Notes under the pieces: generated by a model | What the model was told of the DNA's origin: nothing | What the model saw: only the letters and a program-made list of their open reading frames with translations | Database searches by the model: none | Translations under genes and position numbers: made by a program | In this document: positions 1 through 8,877 of the stretch, piece by piece | How positions within the stretch are numbered: position 1 is the stretch's first letter | Layout: every line of letters starts with the position of its first letter | DNA from: Spartobacteria bacterium | GTDB taxonomy: Bacteria; Verrucomicrobiota; Kiritimatiellia; RZYC01 | Direction: 5' to 3' | Assembly (NCBI GenBank): GCA_009930475.1 | Contig: RZYC01000023.1 | Coordinates: 1 to 48,923, forward strand | DNA: 48,923 nucleotides

Positions 1-53
1 ACGGTTATCGTGACGAAAAATACCTTCACTTAAAAATTTATGACCTCCCATTT

Positions 54-689
54 CTAAAAACCAGAAAAGAGCTCTAGGACGCAATTCCGAGAAGAACCAA
101 AATGAACAGGCGTGCTTCGTTTATGGCTGAAGGCGGCGAGCTCGGGTGTGGTTTGAGGAAGCAGGGCAGTTTGTAAATTGCCCGCCATTACCAGTTCTTC
201 TTCCATCATGGCATTCTTTTCGTTCAGTGTGCTGGTTAAACGCTGTAGTTCATCGACTTTCTGACTCAAAAAACGATTTTGCAGACGGACGAGATCCTGA
301 GCATAGATGAACCCGATAAATCGCTGGTCATTATCCACTAAGGCCACATCATCGAAAAACAGACTGCTGGCCCGACTAAAAACTTGCTGAAGAGCCGTGG
401 ATATCAGCTGTGATGATTTCACCATCAGCATGCACGTGGTCATGTGATTTTTTATAGGTGATTTTGCAAACAGCGCATTACCAAAACGATGACCCAGCAG
501 CATGCCGATGTCACGTTTGGAACAGATGCCGACTAAACGATCGCCATCCAGAACAGCCATGAAATCGACCTTGTACTGACTGAATAATTCATAGGTTTCA
601 GCGATCGTTGTATGAAGCGGAACATGGGTTCTGTGTGCAACCAGTGCCTGCAGATCATTTGTGGCGGATGATTTCATTTGTAGATTCAT
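54..689 (-). CDS. CBS-domain protein, apparently truncated before an RsbU/SpoIIE-type phosphatase domain
   Basis: The 211-residue protein has two CBS-like segments (about residues 12-70 and 75-135), a helical linker (135-160) and then MEEELVMAGNLQTALLPQ (162-179). That last motif is the helix that normally opens the PP2C-type phosphatase domain of RsbU/SpoIIE proteins. CBS pairs usually sense adenine nucleotides, and CBS-RsbU proteins act in partner-switching or signalling. Here the frame ends 32 residues after the motif, so no catalytic domain is present. The natural protein would be expected to run on past the window edge, so a frameshift or a real truncation are both possible. No clear ribosome binding site precedes the start, and a methionine four codons in is an alternative. 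It is divergent from rmuC across a 98-base gap. Confidence 0.7.
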   Translation of the reverse strand: MNLQMKSSATNDLQALVAHRTHVPLHTTIAETYELFSQYKVDFMAVLDGDRLVGICSKRDIGMLLGHRFGNALFAKSPIKNHMTTCMLMVKSSQLISTALQQVFSRASSLFFDDVALVDNDQRFIGFIYAQDLVRLQNRFLSQKVDELQRLTSTLNEKNAMMEEELVMAGNLQTALLPQTTPELAAFSHKRSTPVHFGSSRNCVLELFSGF

Positions 690-787
690 TTTTTATGCCT
701 GCCTGTTGTATCTAAGTGATGCGCCCTATCATCCTTTTTATCGTTCATTCTGTATCATGAATGGGTTAAAACTGTGTTAAGGCATGC

Positions 788-2212
788 ATGAATATGCTTT
801 ATAACTACGAGGTCACTGTGCTATTTCATACCACTATGTTTGATCTTCCTCCATACAGTTTATACGGTGTTTGTTTTTTTGCGGGAGCCGTCGTAATGGG
901 AGTCATCGCGCTGCTGTTTTATCAGCGGCGGCTGACCATTCTTGAACAGCGATGTGTATCACTGTCCGATGCCCGGGAACAGCAGGAGCTTCGACTCCAG
1001 CTGATTGAACGCGAAAACAAAGAATTGAATGCCGACAATGCCTCCCTCAATACCCTCCTGGAAACAGAACGCGAAATGGCGGATGAAAAAGCCGAACTGC
1101 TCTTTGCCGCCCGGCAGGAATTGAAAGACACCTTTAAATCCGTATCAGCAGACGCCCTGCAAAACAGCAGCGAAGCATTTATCACGCTGGCCAATCAGGT
1201 TTTTGAGAAATATCGGACGCATCACCAGATGAATGACCAGATGCGGGATGAGCATTGGCAGCAGGCCGCCCGGCCGTTGATCGAGGCACTGAAACGCATG
1301 GATGACCATTTGCGTTTATCTGACCAGGAACGCCAATCTTCCATCGCCGCACTGCGTGAACAAACCGATATGATGCGGTTGTCTCATAAAGGGCTGGCAG
1401 ATGAAACCCGACGATTGAGCCGCGCCTTCCGTCAACCGACCGTTCGAGGTCGCTGGGGTGAGATTCAATTGCGGCGGGTCGTCGAATTAGCCGGCATGGT
1501 GCCCTATTGTGACTTTGACGAACAGCCCTCTGTAGAGACCGAAGAAGGCACCGTAATCCGTCCCGACCTGCTCGTGCGCCTGCCGGGGGACCGCTGTCTG
1601 GTGGTGGACTCAAAAGTACCGCTGGATGCGTATCTTCAGGCACTGGAAGTCGATGATGAGACGCAATATGCCGAGTTGATGAAGAAACATACGCAGCGCA
1701 TGGAACTGCACATTCAACAGCTGTCCAATAAGTCTTACGGAAGACACATCGCCGGGTCGCCCGATTTTGTCGTATTATTTCTGCCCTCCGAGGCCTTTCT
1801 ATCTGCCGCGCTGGCGATCAAACCGGAACTGATGGAACGCGCCATGCAAAAAGGGATCATCCCGTCCTCCCCAGCCACACTCATGGCTTTGCTGCGATCC
1901 GCCGCTTACGGATGGTCGCAGGAGCGGCTCAATGACAACGTCGCGCACATCGCCACCGTGGCCTCGCAGCTTCTGGATCATCTGCATCGCCTGATTTCAC
2001 TGATGAATAAAACAGGTCGCCACATGCGGCATACCACCGATGATTTTAATGCGGCACTGGTATTATTGGAGCAGGAAATGCTGCCGGGCATGAAAGCTCT
2101 TGAAATGGCTGGAACCGCTGTTCAAAAAAAATTCCCGGATCTTCGCAAAGTCACCCAGTATCCGGCTGTATCGCAGAACGAACGGAACAACCACGAGGAA
2201 ACCCATGACTGA
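788..2212 (+). CDS. rmuC: DNA recombination protein RmuC
   Basis: The 474-residue protein fits the RmuC family in length and layout. It has one N-terminal membrane segment (about 25-45), a long coiled coil (about 50-150), and the conserved C-terminal nuclease-like core with GRWGEIQLRRVVELAGM and VVDSKVPLDAY. RmuC proteins limit DNA inversions and are predicted to act on DNA structures near the membrane; the biochemical activity is poorly defined. A short AAGG lies just upstream of the ATG, and an alternative start is 16 codons downstream. The stop overlaps the next gene's start region by eight bases, so the two are probably co-translated. Confidence 0.93.
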   Translation: MNMLYNYEVTVLFHTTMFDLPPYSLYGVCFFAGAVVMGVIALLFYQRRLTILEQRCVSLSDAREQQELRLQLIERENKELNADNASLNTLLETEREMADEKAELLFAARQELKDTFKSVSADALQNSSEAFITLANQVFEKYRTHHQMNDQMRDEHWQQAARPLIEALKRMDDHLRLSDQERQSSIAALREQTDMMRLSHKGLADETRRLSRAFRQPTVRGRWGEIQLRRVVELAGMVPYCDFDEQPSVETEEGTVIRPDLLVRLPGDRCLVVDSKVPLDAYLQALEVDDETQYAELMKKHTQRMELHIQQLSNKSYGRHIAGSPDFVVLFLPSEAFLSAALAIKPELMERAMQKGIIPSSPATLMALLRSAAYGWSQERLNDNVAHIATVASQLLDHLHRLISLMNKTGRHMRHTTDDFNAALVLLEQEMLPGMKALEMAGTAVQKKFPDLRKVTQYPAVSQNERNNHEETHD

Positions 2213-3089
2213 ACCCACAGACACACCCTACTTCTCACACTATGACGGACTGGATATTAAGGCGCGTTTTGTTAGTTTTGCCCCTGCTGCCGATGAAAAA
2301 CCCATGGATGGACTGCTGATTCAAAACGCACGCAACCACGACACCCTGCTGGTCTTTGTGCATGGCATGTACAGTAATTTTTACAGCTCCTGTTTAAAAA
2401 AAGAACTCATGATGAAATGCGGAGCGTTTGACTATGACATGCTGACCTTCAATAACCGTGGTGCCGAATTTGATGTCTTGTATGAAACGTTTGAGAACTG
2501 CCTGGATGATCTTGATGCGGCACTGAAAATGGGACGGCGCCGGGGATATCGTCGATTTATTCTCATCGGCCACAGTACCGGCTGCCAGAAAATCGTCTAT
2601 TATCAGGCCATGCGCCGTCAAACCGATGTCTCGGCACTGATTCTCCTTGGTGCCGGCGATGATTATGCCATTGCGAAAAGAGAGGCCGGCCACAAATTTT
2701 CATACTGGGTCAAACGAGCAGAAAAACTGGTGGCCGAAGATCGCGGAGCCACCTTGCTGCCGGCGGTCTGCTCCGGTTTTTCCGCACAGCGTTATCTGAG
2801 TATTGCCAAACCGGAAAGCACCGAAGCGCAAGTGTTCAACTATGCAGGGGAGCTCCTTCATTTCAGTAAAATTAAAATTCCTCTGCTGTCTGTCTTTGGC
2901 TCTGAAGAGGAATATGCCTGTATCCCCGTCGAAGAAATGCAGCGCATCCTGCGCGATAAAACCCATTCCATGCATTTTACAGAGGCCATCATTCCGGGAG
3001 CGGGCCATAGTTTTCATGGATATGAACAGGAAACCGCAAAAGTGGTTCTGGAATGGATCAAACACGACGTGAAAAAACAATACAGTTAG
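2205..3089 (+). CDS. alpha/beta hydrolase, substrate unknown
   Basis: This 294-residue protein has an alpha/beta hydrolase fold. The oxyanion segment is FVHGMYSNF (about 51-59), the nucleophile elbow is GHSTG with Ser124, and the likely catalytic histidine is His268 in GAGHSFHGYE. An acidic cluster near 233-236 (SEEEY) probably provides the third residue. It resembles the DUF1749-type serine hydrolases, but the substrate cannot be told from sequence. The ATG at 2205 is chosen because GAGGAA sits five bases upstream. It overlaps the end of rmuC by eight bases. An in-frame extension upstream into rmuC has no binding site and is discounted. Confidence 0.8.
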   Translation: MTEPTDTPYFSHYDGLDIKARFVSFAPAADEKPMDGLLIQNARNHDTLLVFVHGMYSNFYSSCLKKELMMKCGAFDYDMLTFNNRGAEFDVLYETFENCLDDLDAALKMGRRRGYRRFILIGHSTGCQKIVYYQAMRRQTDVSALILLGAGDDYAIAKREAGHKFSYWVKRAEKLVAEDRGATLLPAVCSGFSAQRYLSIAKPESTEAQVFNYAGELLHFSKIKIPLLSVFGSEEEYACIPVEEMQRILRDKTHSMHFTEAIIPGAGHSFHGYEQETAKVVLEWIKHDVKKQYS

Positions 3090-3098
3090 TGACAAATA

Positions 3099-4235
3099 AT
3101 GCATAACGAAACCACCTACCGACAGCTTCAACACCATCTGGATCAACTGCCCATCGGATTTCCTGCCACAGAATCCGGTGTTGAAATCGAGATCCTTGAA
3201 TACTTCTTTACCCCGGAAGAAGCACAGGTGGCCCTTTGTCTCAGCCTCATTACGGCAACGTGCACCACTATAACCAAACGCTATAATAAACGCTTTGAGA
3301 AGACGATGACCCCCGATGAGATGGACGTCATTCTGGATCGCATGTTTATGAACGGGGTCATTGATCGCAGTGGCGGAAAAGGAGCCCGCTCCTATCGCAA
3401 CGCCATGCTGGTGATCGGGATGTTCGAATTCAACGTGGATCATCTCAAAAAGGAATTGATGGAAAAACTTCATCGCTATCTGGATGAAGCCTTCGGAGAA
3501 GAATTCTTTCGAACAACCCTGCCGCAGCTGCGAACAAGTCCCCATCTGAAAGCCGTCATTCCGGAACATATCATTGCCACCTACGACAATATGAAAGCCT
3601 TCGTCGCAAACACCGATCAAAAAATACAGGTCGCCAACTGTGTCTGTAAACAAGGGGCCGCCCTGCTGGGACATCCATGCAGGCAAACGGACAACATTGA
3701 AATATGCCTGATGTTCGATGCCGACAATTATGCAGCGCGTCATCAGGCCCGCACCATTACCAAACAAGAGTGTCTGGATATACTGGACATGGCCGAGGAA
3801 CGCGGCCTGGTACTGCAGCCCGGAAACACCAGGGATCCCTTTTGCATCTGCCTCTGCTGCGGTTGCTGCTGCGGGGTGCTGACCACCGCCAAAAAATTCC
3901 CTGATCCCGCTCGTTTTTTTGCTACAAACTATTACGCCACCATCGACGAAGAGGCCTGTGCGGGATGCGGTATCTGTATAAAGCGATGCCAGATGGACGC
4001 CATGATCATGGACGAAACCACCCGAAAAGTTCACGTTGATCTAAACCGCTGTATAGGCTGTGGACTTTGCGTAACCAAATGTCCCGCCAAGGCCGCCGCA
4101 CTGGTACAGAAAGAGCAGGAAACGGTTCCTCCCCGAAATATCGCCCTGCTCTACATGAGCATCTTGCAAAAAAAAGCCGGGAACAAAAAAATGATGCTGA
4201 ATATGTTGAAAATGCTCATGGGCCAACCGCTCTGA
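3099..4235 (+). CDS. Cysteine-rich 4Fe-4S ferredoxin-domain protein
   Basis: The 378-residue protein ends in a classic two-cluster ferredoxin module: Cys287/290/293/297 (CAGCGICIKRC) and Cys318/321/324/328 (CIGCGLCVTKC). Before this is a dense cysteine run at residues 249-258 (CICLCCGCCC), and further cysteines lie near 184-205 (VANCVCKQG, HPC, EIC). The N-terminal 150 residues have winged-helix character (MTPDEMDVILDRMFMNGVIDR). No membrane segment is seen, so it is probably a cytoplasmic electron carrier or redox-linked regulator. It follows the hydrolase by nine bases. Its TGA stop forms the first bases of a palindromic repeat. The exact role is unknown. Confidence 0.8.
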   Translation: MHNETTYRQLQHHLDQLPIGFPATESGVEIEILEYFFTPEEAQVALCLSLITATCTTITKRYNKRFEKTMTPDEMDVILDRMFMNGVIDRSGGKGARSYRNAMLVIGMFEFNVDHLKKELMEKLHRYLDEAFGEEFFRTTLPQLRTSPHLKAVIPEHIIATYDNMKAFVANTDQKIQVANCVCKQGAALLGHPCRQTDNIEICLMFDADNYAARHQARTITKQECLDILDMAEERGLVLQPGNTRDPFCICLCCGCCCGVLTTAKKFPDPARFFATNYYATIDEEACAGCGICIKRCQMDAMIMDETTRKVHVDLNRCIGCGLCVTKCPAKAAALVQKEQETVPPRNIALLYMSILQKKAGNKKMMLNMLKMLMGQPL

Positions 4236-4261
4236 AAAGTTCCAATGTCTGGAACTTTTCA
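4233..4261. repeat. 29-base palindromic repeat on a stop codon (copy 1)
   Basis: The perfect 12-base arms TGAAAAGTTCCA and TGGAACTTTTCA flank a five-base centre (ATGTC). The first three bases are the TGA stop of the 4Fe-4S gene. The same palindrome, with centre ATCAT, recurs at 45729, and closely related copies lie at 11050 and 11081. It could fold as a hairpin in RNA but is not followed by a T tract, so it is called a dispersed repeat rather than an intrinsic terminator. Confidence 0.85.
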
Positions 4262-4358
4262 GGACAATAGTTTGGCCACAATAAAGAAAAGACATCGCCA
4301 TTCACGCTCGCTTATGGTTAAATCAAAAATCGTTATATTTATGAACCGGGAAAGAAAT

Positions 4359-5675
4359 ATGGACATTACATTTTGGGACAAGGAGAGAGAAACACTGGAG
4401 CGCAGCCAATTAGAGGTTTTACAGCTTCAACAACTTAAGTTTACCGTAAATCAGGCGTTGAAAACGCGTTTTTATCAGCGAAGGCTGGCCAGAGCGGGCA
4501 TTCACTCTGCCGATGACATTCGCACGCTGGATGATTTACAGCGCATTCCTTTTACGACCAAAGATGACCTGCGCGAGGCCTACCCCGACAAACTGCTGTC
4601 GGAACCTCTGGATGATGTGGTGCGCCTGCATACGTCCAGTGGAACAACGGGCACCCCGACGGTGATTTATCATACGGCAAAGGATGTGAACAGCTGGACC
4701 AATCTGACAGCACGCGGCGTTGTTGCCACGGGTGCCAGCCGAAAAGATGTTTTCCAGAACATGATGACTTACGGATTATTCACCGGCGGACTGGGTCTGC
4801 ACTATGCCGCCGAACTGGTCGGCATGGCGATTATTCCAATCAGCTCCGGCAACACGCAGCGACAGTTGAAATTGATGAAGGATTTTCAAACCACAGTCAT
4901 TCATGCCACGCCCAGTTACATCATGCATATCCATGCAAAAATGGAAGAATGGGGCTATTCTATCGATGATTTTGCGCTTTCTAAAGCCTTCATCGGGGCC
5001 GAGGCACATTCCGAATCCATGCGCAGAAAAATCGAAGAGCTTTTCCATATGGACGTCTATAATTCCTATGGCATGAGTGAAATGAACGGTCCGGGTGTAG
5101 CCTTTGAATGCGTGTACAAGGATCACATGCACATCTGGGAAGATACCTATCTGGTGGAAATGGCCAAAAAAGGCACCGACACCCTGGTGGGCGAGGACGA
5201 GGAAGGCGAACTGATTCTCACGACGCTGCAGCGGGAAGCCACGCCCCTGCTGCGCTATCGCTCCGGTGATTTGACGGTGCTCACGGGTATCCCCTGCGCA
5301 TGCGGTCGGACACATCGGCGAATCCACCGCATCAAGGGTCGTGCCGACGATATGATGATCGTCAACGGCGTAAATATTTATCCGGAGCAGATCGAAGCCG
5401 TCATCATGAAAATCCCTGAAGTAGGAACCAACTATCAGATTCATATTGATAAAACCGGGTCATTGGATCGATTGACAGTCAAAACGGAAATTTATTCCAA
5501 GATGTTTACCGGCGATGTTAACGCGCTGGACAGCCTGCGGCACGATATTAAGGAAAAGCTGAAAGCGTCCATTATCATCGGACCGGCCGTGGAGCTGCAT
5601 GAACCGGGCAGCCTGCCCGTTTCTGAGGGCAAAGCAAAACGTGTATTTGATAACAGACCTAAAATTGAAGTCTAA
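4359..5675 (+). CDS. paaK: Phenylacetate-CoA ligase-type adenylate-forming enzyme
   Basis: The 438-residue protein matches the PaaK branch of the ANL superfamily, which activates an aryl or related carboxylic acid to its CoA thioester with ATP. Visible motifs are the phosphate loop SSGTTGTP (about 93-100), YNSYGMSEMNGPG, the hinge region GRADDMMIVNGVNIYPEQIE, and a C-terminal lysine in EGKAKRVFDNR that would serve adenylation. The ATG at 4359 is preceded by GGAAAG and gives the usual family length. The longer in-frame extension would run through the palindromic repeat and is not credible. An ACT-domain gene follows after 17 bases, a common PaaK partner in anaerobes. The acid substrate is not established. 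Confidence 0.87.
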   Translation: MDITFWDKERETLERSQLEVLQLQQLKFTVNQALKTRFYQRRLARAGIHSADDIRTLDDLQRIPFTTKDDLREAYPDKLLSEPLDDVVRLHTSSGTTGTPTVIYHTAKDVNSWTNLTARGVVATGASRKDVFQNMMTYGLFTGGLGLHYAAELVGMAIIPISSGNTQRQLKLMKDFQTTVIHATPSYIMHIHAKMEEWGYSIDDFALSKAFIGAEAHSESMRRKIEELFHMDVYNSYGMSEMNGPGVAFECVYKDHMHIWEDTYLVEMAKKGTDTLVGEDEEGELILTTLQREATPLLRYRSGDLTVLTGIPCACGRTHRRIHRIKGRADDMMIVNGVNIYPEQIEAVIMKIPEVGTNYQIHIDKTGSLDRLTVKTEIYSKMFTGDVNALDSLRHDIKEKLKASIIIGPAVELHEPGSLPVSEGKAKRVFDNRPKIEV

Positions 5676-5692
5676 TAACGAGCGAGGCGGAT

Positions 5693-6121
5693 ATGGCAAA
5701 GCAACTTAATATCTTTGTAGAAAACAAACCCGGGCGGTTTCGTAAAATTACCGCCATTCTCTGCGATGCCGGCATCAATATTCGAGCGATTGAAATTCAG
5801 GATCGCGGCGAATACGGCATCATGAAACTTCTGGTAAGCGATCCGCATAAAGCACATATGGCGCTAACCGATGCCGGGCTGGCTGTCGCCCTGAAAGACG
5901 TGGTGGCCATTGTTATCGATGATCAGCCCGGCGGCCTGTTGAAGCTGGCGGAGGCCTTTGAACATCGCGGCATCAACATGGTGGACGCCTATGGCTTTGT
6001 TATTGAATCGACAAAACAGGCCGTCTGGTGCGTCGAAGTCAAAGAGCCTGAGAAAGTAACCCGTCAGGTAGAAGATGACGGATTCCGCGTATTACAGGAC
6101 TGTGAACTTTACGAATATTAA
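5693..6121 (+). CDS. Tandem ACT-domain protein
   Basis: This 142-residue protein consists of two ACT domains, about residues 3-68 ([25 protein letters not shown]) and 70-140 ([25 protein letters not shown]). ACT domains bind amino acids or similar small ligands at dimer interfaces. Stand-alone tandem ACT proteins are often encoded next to PaaK-type ligases, and this one lies 17 bases after that gene. A GAGG binding site is present upstream of the ATG. It is probably a ligand-sensing regulator of the aromatic-acid or amino-acid pathway; the ligand is unknown. Confidence 0.85.
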   Translation: MAKQLNIFVENKPGRFRKITAILCDAGINIRAIEIQDRGEYGIMKLLVSDPHKAHMALTDAGLAVALKDVVAIVIDDQPGGLLKLAEAFEHRGINMVDAYGFVIESTKQAVWCVEVKEPEKVTRQVEDDGFRVLQDCELYEY

Positions 6122-6146
6122 ATCAATCAACCAAAAGGAAACAACG

Positions 6147-6836
6147 ATGGAGACCACGACATTAAAATTAAGCGGTAAAAAAATAGCACGGTACATTGAT
6201 CACACCATTCTGAAGGCCGATGCCACGGCAGATGATGTCAAAAAAATCTGCGCTGAAGCGATGGAATATAACTTTTTTTCTGTATGCGTCAACCCCTGCT
6301 TTGTCGCTCTCGTCGCCGAATGTGTGAAAGAATCCGATGTGAAGGTGTGTTCTGTCATTGGCTTCCCTCTGGGATGCAGCACCACAAAAATCAAAGCACG
6401 CGAGGCACGTAAAGCCATTAAAGACGGGGCCGATGAAATCGACATGGTGATCCATGTGGGTTCGATGAAATCAGCCGATTACGAGTACGTTAAAAAGGAT
6501 ATCAGCAAAGTGGCCGGGGAATGCAAGGCAGGCGGCGCCCTGCTCAAAGTGATTCTGGAAACCTGCCTGCTGACCGATGAAGAAAAGGTGAAAGCCTGTG
6601 AACTCTGCATCGATGCCGGTGCCGATTTCGTCAAAACATCCACCGGATTCAGCACCGGCGGCGCAACCGTGGAAGATATCGCACTGATGAGCAAATGCGT
6701 GTCAGGCAAAAAGTTGGGCGTCAAAGCCTCTGGCGGCGTGCGCACCTATGCCGATGCCGTCAAAATGATTGAAGCAGGCGCAACACGCATCGGTTCCAGC
6801 AATGGCAAAGCCATCGTGGAACAGGCGGGCGCATGA
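6147..6836 (+). CDS. deoC: Deoxyribose-phosphate aldolase
   Basis: The 229-residue class I aldolase cleaves 2-deoxyribose 5-phosphate to glyceraldehyde 3-phosphate and acetaldehyde in deoxynucleoside breakdown. Family motifs are present: [12 protein letters not shown] near the N terminus, [20 protein letters not shown], and [12 protein letters not shown] with the Schiff-base lysine at about 163. [10 protein letters not shown] carries the second active-site lysine. The ATG at 6147 is selected because AAAAGGA precedes it by seven bases; an earlier in-frame start would lie inside the ACT gene. The stop overlaps the start of the TonB-receptor gene as ATGA. Confidence 0.95.
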   Translation: METTTLKLSGKKIARYIDHTILKADATADDVKKICAEAMEYNFFSVCVNPCFVALVAECVKESDVKVCSVIGFPLGCSTTKIKAREARKAIKDGADEIDMVIHVGSMKSADYEYVKKDISKVAGECKAGGALLKVILETCLLTDEEKVKACELCIDAGADFVKTSTGFSTGGATVEDIALMSKCVSGKKLGVKASGGVRTYADAVKMIEAGATRIGSSNGKAIVEQAGA

Positions 6837-8821
6837 TTCGTCACCCCGTGGTATTTTTTTTATGTTTTTTCATGACCGGATCGGTCTGCATGGCAGAAGA
6901 ATCACCTTTTACGCTGGGTGATATTATCGTGTCGGCTGCGGCTGAGGATAACAGCGATTTTCAGGCGGGCATCACAACCCGGACTGTCAGCGATACAACC
7001 ATGCAGACATGGGCTTTTACGCAGGTCGATGACGCACTGTCGGTGCTTCCGGGAGTGTACGTGCGCACAAGCGGAAAGGGTCAGCAAATGGCGTCGATAC
7101 GCGGTTTTGGCGAAGGAGATGTCAAAGTCTTCGTCGATGGCGTTCCGGCGACAGAAACGTATTTTCGCAGCATCGATCTGCAACAGTTTCCTGCCGCTTT
7201 TTTATCCGGAATAGATGTTGTGGCGGGACTCCCCTCTCTGCTCTACGGGGCAAATACGATGGGCGGAGTGATCAACATGGTTTCCCGACAGGGTGATACG
7301 AATAATGCGGGCAGTGCCGCCATTGAAGCTGGATCTGCACATTTACGTCATGGCTATGTAGAACAGGGTCTTCAGGAAGGGGCCGTATCGATGTGGGGTG
7401 CGGTGGATGTTCAGGAGGCGGACGGCTTTCGGTTCTCTTCGGATTTCCATGCGGAGAACGAGGTTACCGGCAAAGATTCTGGCTATCGTGAAGACGGAGG
7501 CTTGAGAGAAAACAGCGATTATAAGCGACAGGCCGCCGCCGCCAAAATGGGATACGAAGGTGAACAGGCACAATGTTTTGTCAGTGCAATGATACTGGAT
7601 AATCCCCACGGTATTCCAATTGAATATAACCGCTACTGGCGATTTGACGAATGGCGTCAAAGTCATATTCAGGCCGTTGGTAACTGGTCCGATGATAACA
7701 CGTTGGTGCGCGGACAGGTTTTCTATATGGAACATCGTGATACGTTAGTGGATGACGCAGAACAGACCCTGGCCGCTCATGGCAAATCATGGTTCGATGA
7801 AAGTCGCTATGATGATGACTGCATGGGCGCGTACGGCGTAATTCAGCAACAGGTCGCGAGTCACTTATTTGATCTGTCCGGACGCTGGCAGCGCGATCGA
7901 AATCGCCAGCAGGAATATAACACCCGATCCGGATCGACCATTACGGTTCCGGGCTGGGGAACAGAAAAAACATTTGAAACGGACACGGCATCTCTCGGCC
8001 TTCAGGATACATGGACAAAACACAATCTATCGGTCACGGCCGGAATGGCCTATGATCGTCTGATCCCCCGAAAAAATGAGGGCATCGATACATTAAACGA
8101 TGAAGATTCATGGAATCCGCAGCTGCGCGCAATCTGGCGCATCGATGAGTCAACACAGTTCAAAGCCGGTGCGGGACAGGTCATTCGTTTTCCTCACATG
8201 AAAGAACTCTACAGTGAAGTGGGCGGCGGCAATCCCGATCTGAAGCCTCAGACAGCATGGACTTACGAAACAGGCCTGCAGCACGATCTATTCATGGACA
8301 CCCGGATCTGCCGACTGGAAATCAACGGGTTTTACAACGACGTGCGGGATCTTATTGAACAAGAAACACAAACCGAACAACGCTATTATCACAATATCGG
8401 CAAAGCCCAGCTGGCCGGCGTGGAAACCACGGCCGACTGGAATGCGGATCCGCTGCATGTGTTCATTCATTATACATGGCTGCATGCCCGGGATAAAACA
8501 CGTGACCGGCGATTACAAAAAGAACCGGTACATCAGTTAAATGCAGGAGCATCCTACGCGCTGCCATGGAATATGACCCTGTCATTATTAGTCACCTGCG
8601 TCGCCGATCAAGTGGCCTACACATACGATAAACAGGCCGGAACCGACACAACCCGTGATCTGCCTGATGCGGCCATGCTTGATATCGTCATGGAGCAGAA
8701 CCTGTGTTTCGGTGCTGTTTTATATGCCAAAGTGACCAATCTCACCGATCGCAACGTGGATTTCGGGGACGGGCCGGAGCCCGGACGCAGCTTCCTGTGC
8801 GGACTTCGGCTGAACTGGTGA
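6833..8821 (+). CDS. TonB-dependent outer-membrane receptor
   Basis: The 662-residue protein has a signal peptide (about 1-21, cut after SVCMA), a TonB-box-like GDIIVSA, a plug domain (about 45-155, with [23 protein letters not shown] and the [14 protein letters not shown] segment) and a long beta-barrel region. It ends in RLNW, a terminal aromatic residue typical of barrel assembly. The length is close to BtuB/CirA-type receptors, which import cobalamin, iron chelates or similar ligands with TonB-ExbBD energy; the ligand here is unknown. Its ATG overlaps the deoC stop by four bases, an odd pairing because the functions are unrelated. No TonB or ABC partner is nearby. Confidence 0.9.
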   Translation: MIRHPVVFFLCFFMTGSVCMAEESPFTLGDIIVSAAAEDNSDFQAGITTRTVSDTTMQTWAFTQVDDALSVLPGVYVRTSGKGQQMASIRGFGEGDVKVFVDGVPATETYFRSIDLQQFPAAFLSGIDVVAGLPSLLYGANTMGGVINMVSRQGDTNNAGSAAIEAGSAHLRHGYVEQGLQEGAVSMWGAVDVQEADGFRFSSDFHAENEVTGKDSGYREDGGLRENSDYKRQAAAAKMGYEGEQAQCFVSAMILDNPHGIPIEYNRYWRFDEWRQSHIQAVGNWSDDNTLVRGQVFYMEHRDTLVDDAEQTLAAHGKSWFDESRYDDDCMGAYGVIQQQVASHLFDLSGRWQRDRNRQQEYNTRSGSTITVPGWGTEKTFETDTASLGLQDTWTKHNLSVTAGMAYDRLIPRKNEGIDTLNDEDSWNPQLRAIWRIDESTQFKAGAGQVIRFPHMKELYSEVGGGNPDLKPQTAWTYETGLQHDLFMDTRICRLEINGFYNDVRDLIEQETQTEQRYYHNIGKAQLAGVETTADWNADPLHVFIHYTWLHARDKTRDRRLQKEPVHQLNAGASYALPWNMTLSLLVTCVADQVAYTYDKQAGTDTTRDLPDAAMLDIVMEQNLCFGAVLYAKVTNLTDRNVDFGDGPEPGRSFLCGLRLNW

Positions 8822-8877
8822 TTTACTGCGGATAATTGCTTGCGCGATGCCATAATATTTCTAACCTCTGCTTATCT

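Noticed and set aside
2700-4034. A 444-codon open frame on the minus strand
   Set aside because: It lies fully antisense to the hydrolase and the 4Fe-4S gene, both of which have clear family motifs and binding sites. Its product is rich in His, Gly and Phe without recognisable domains.
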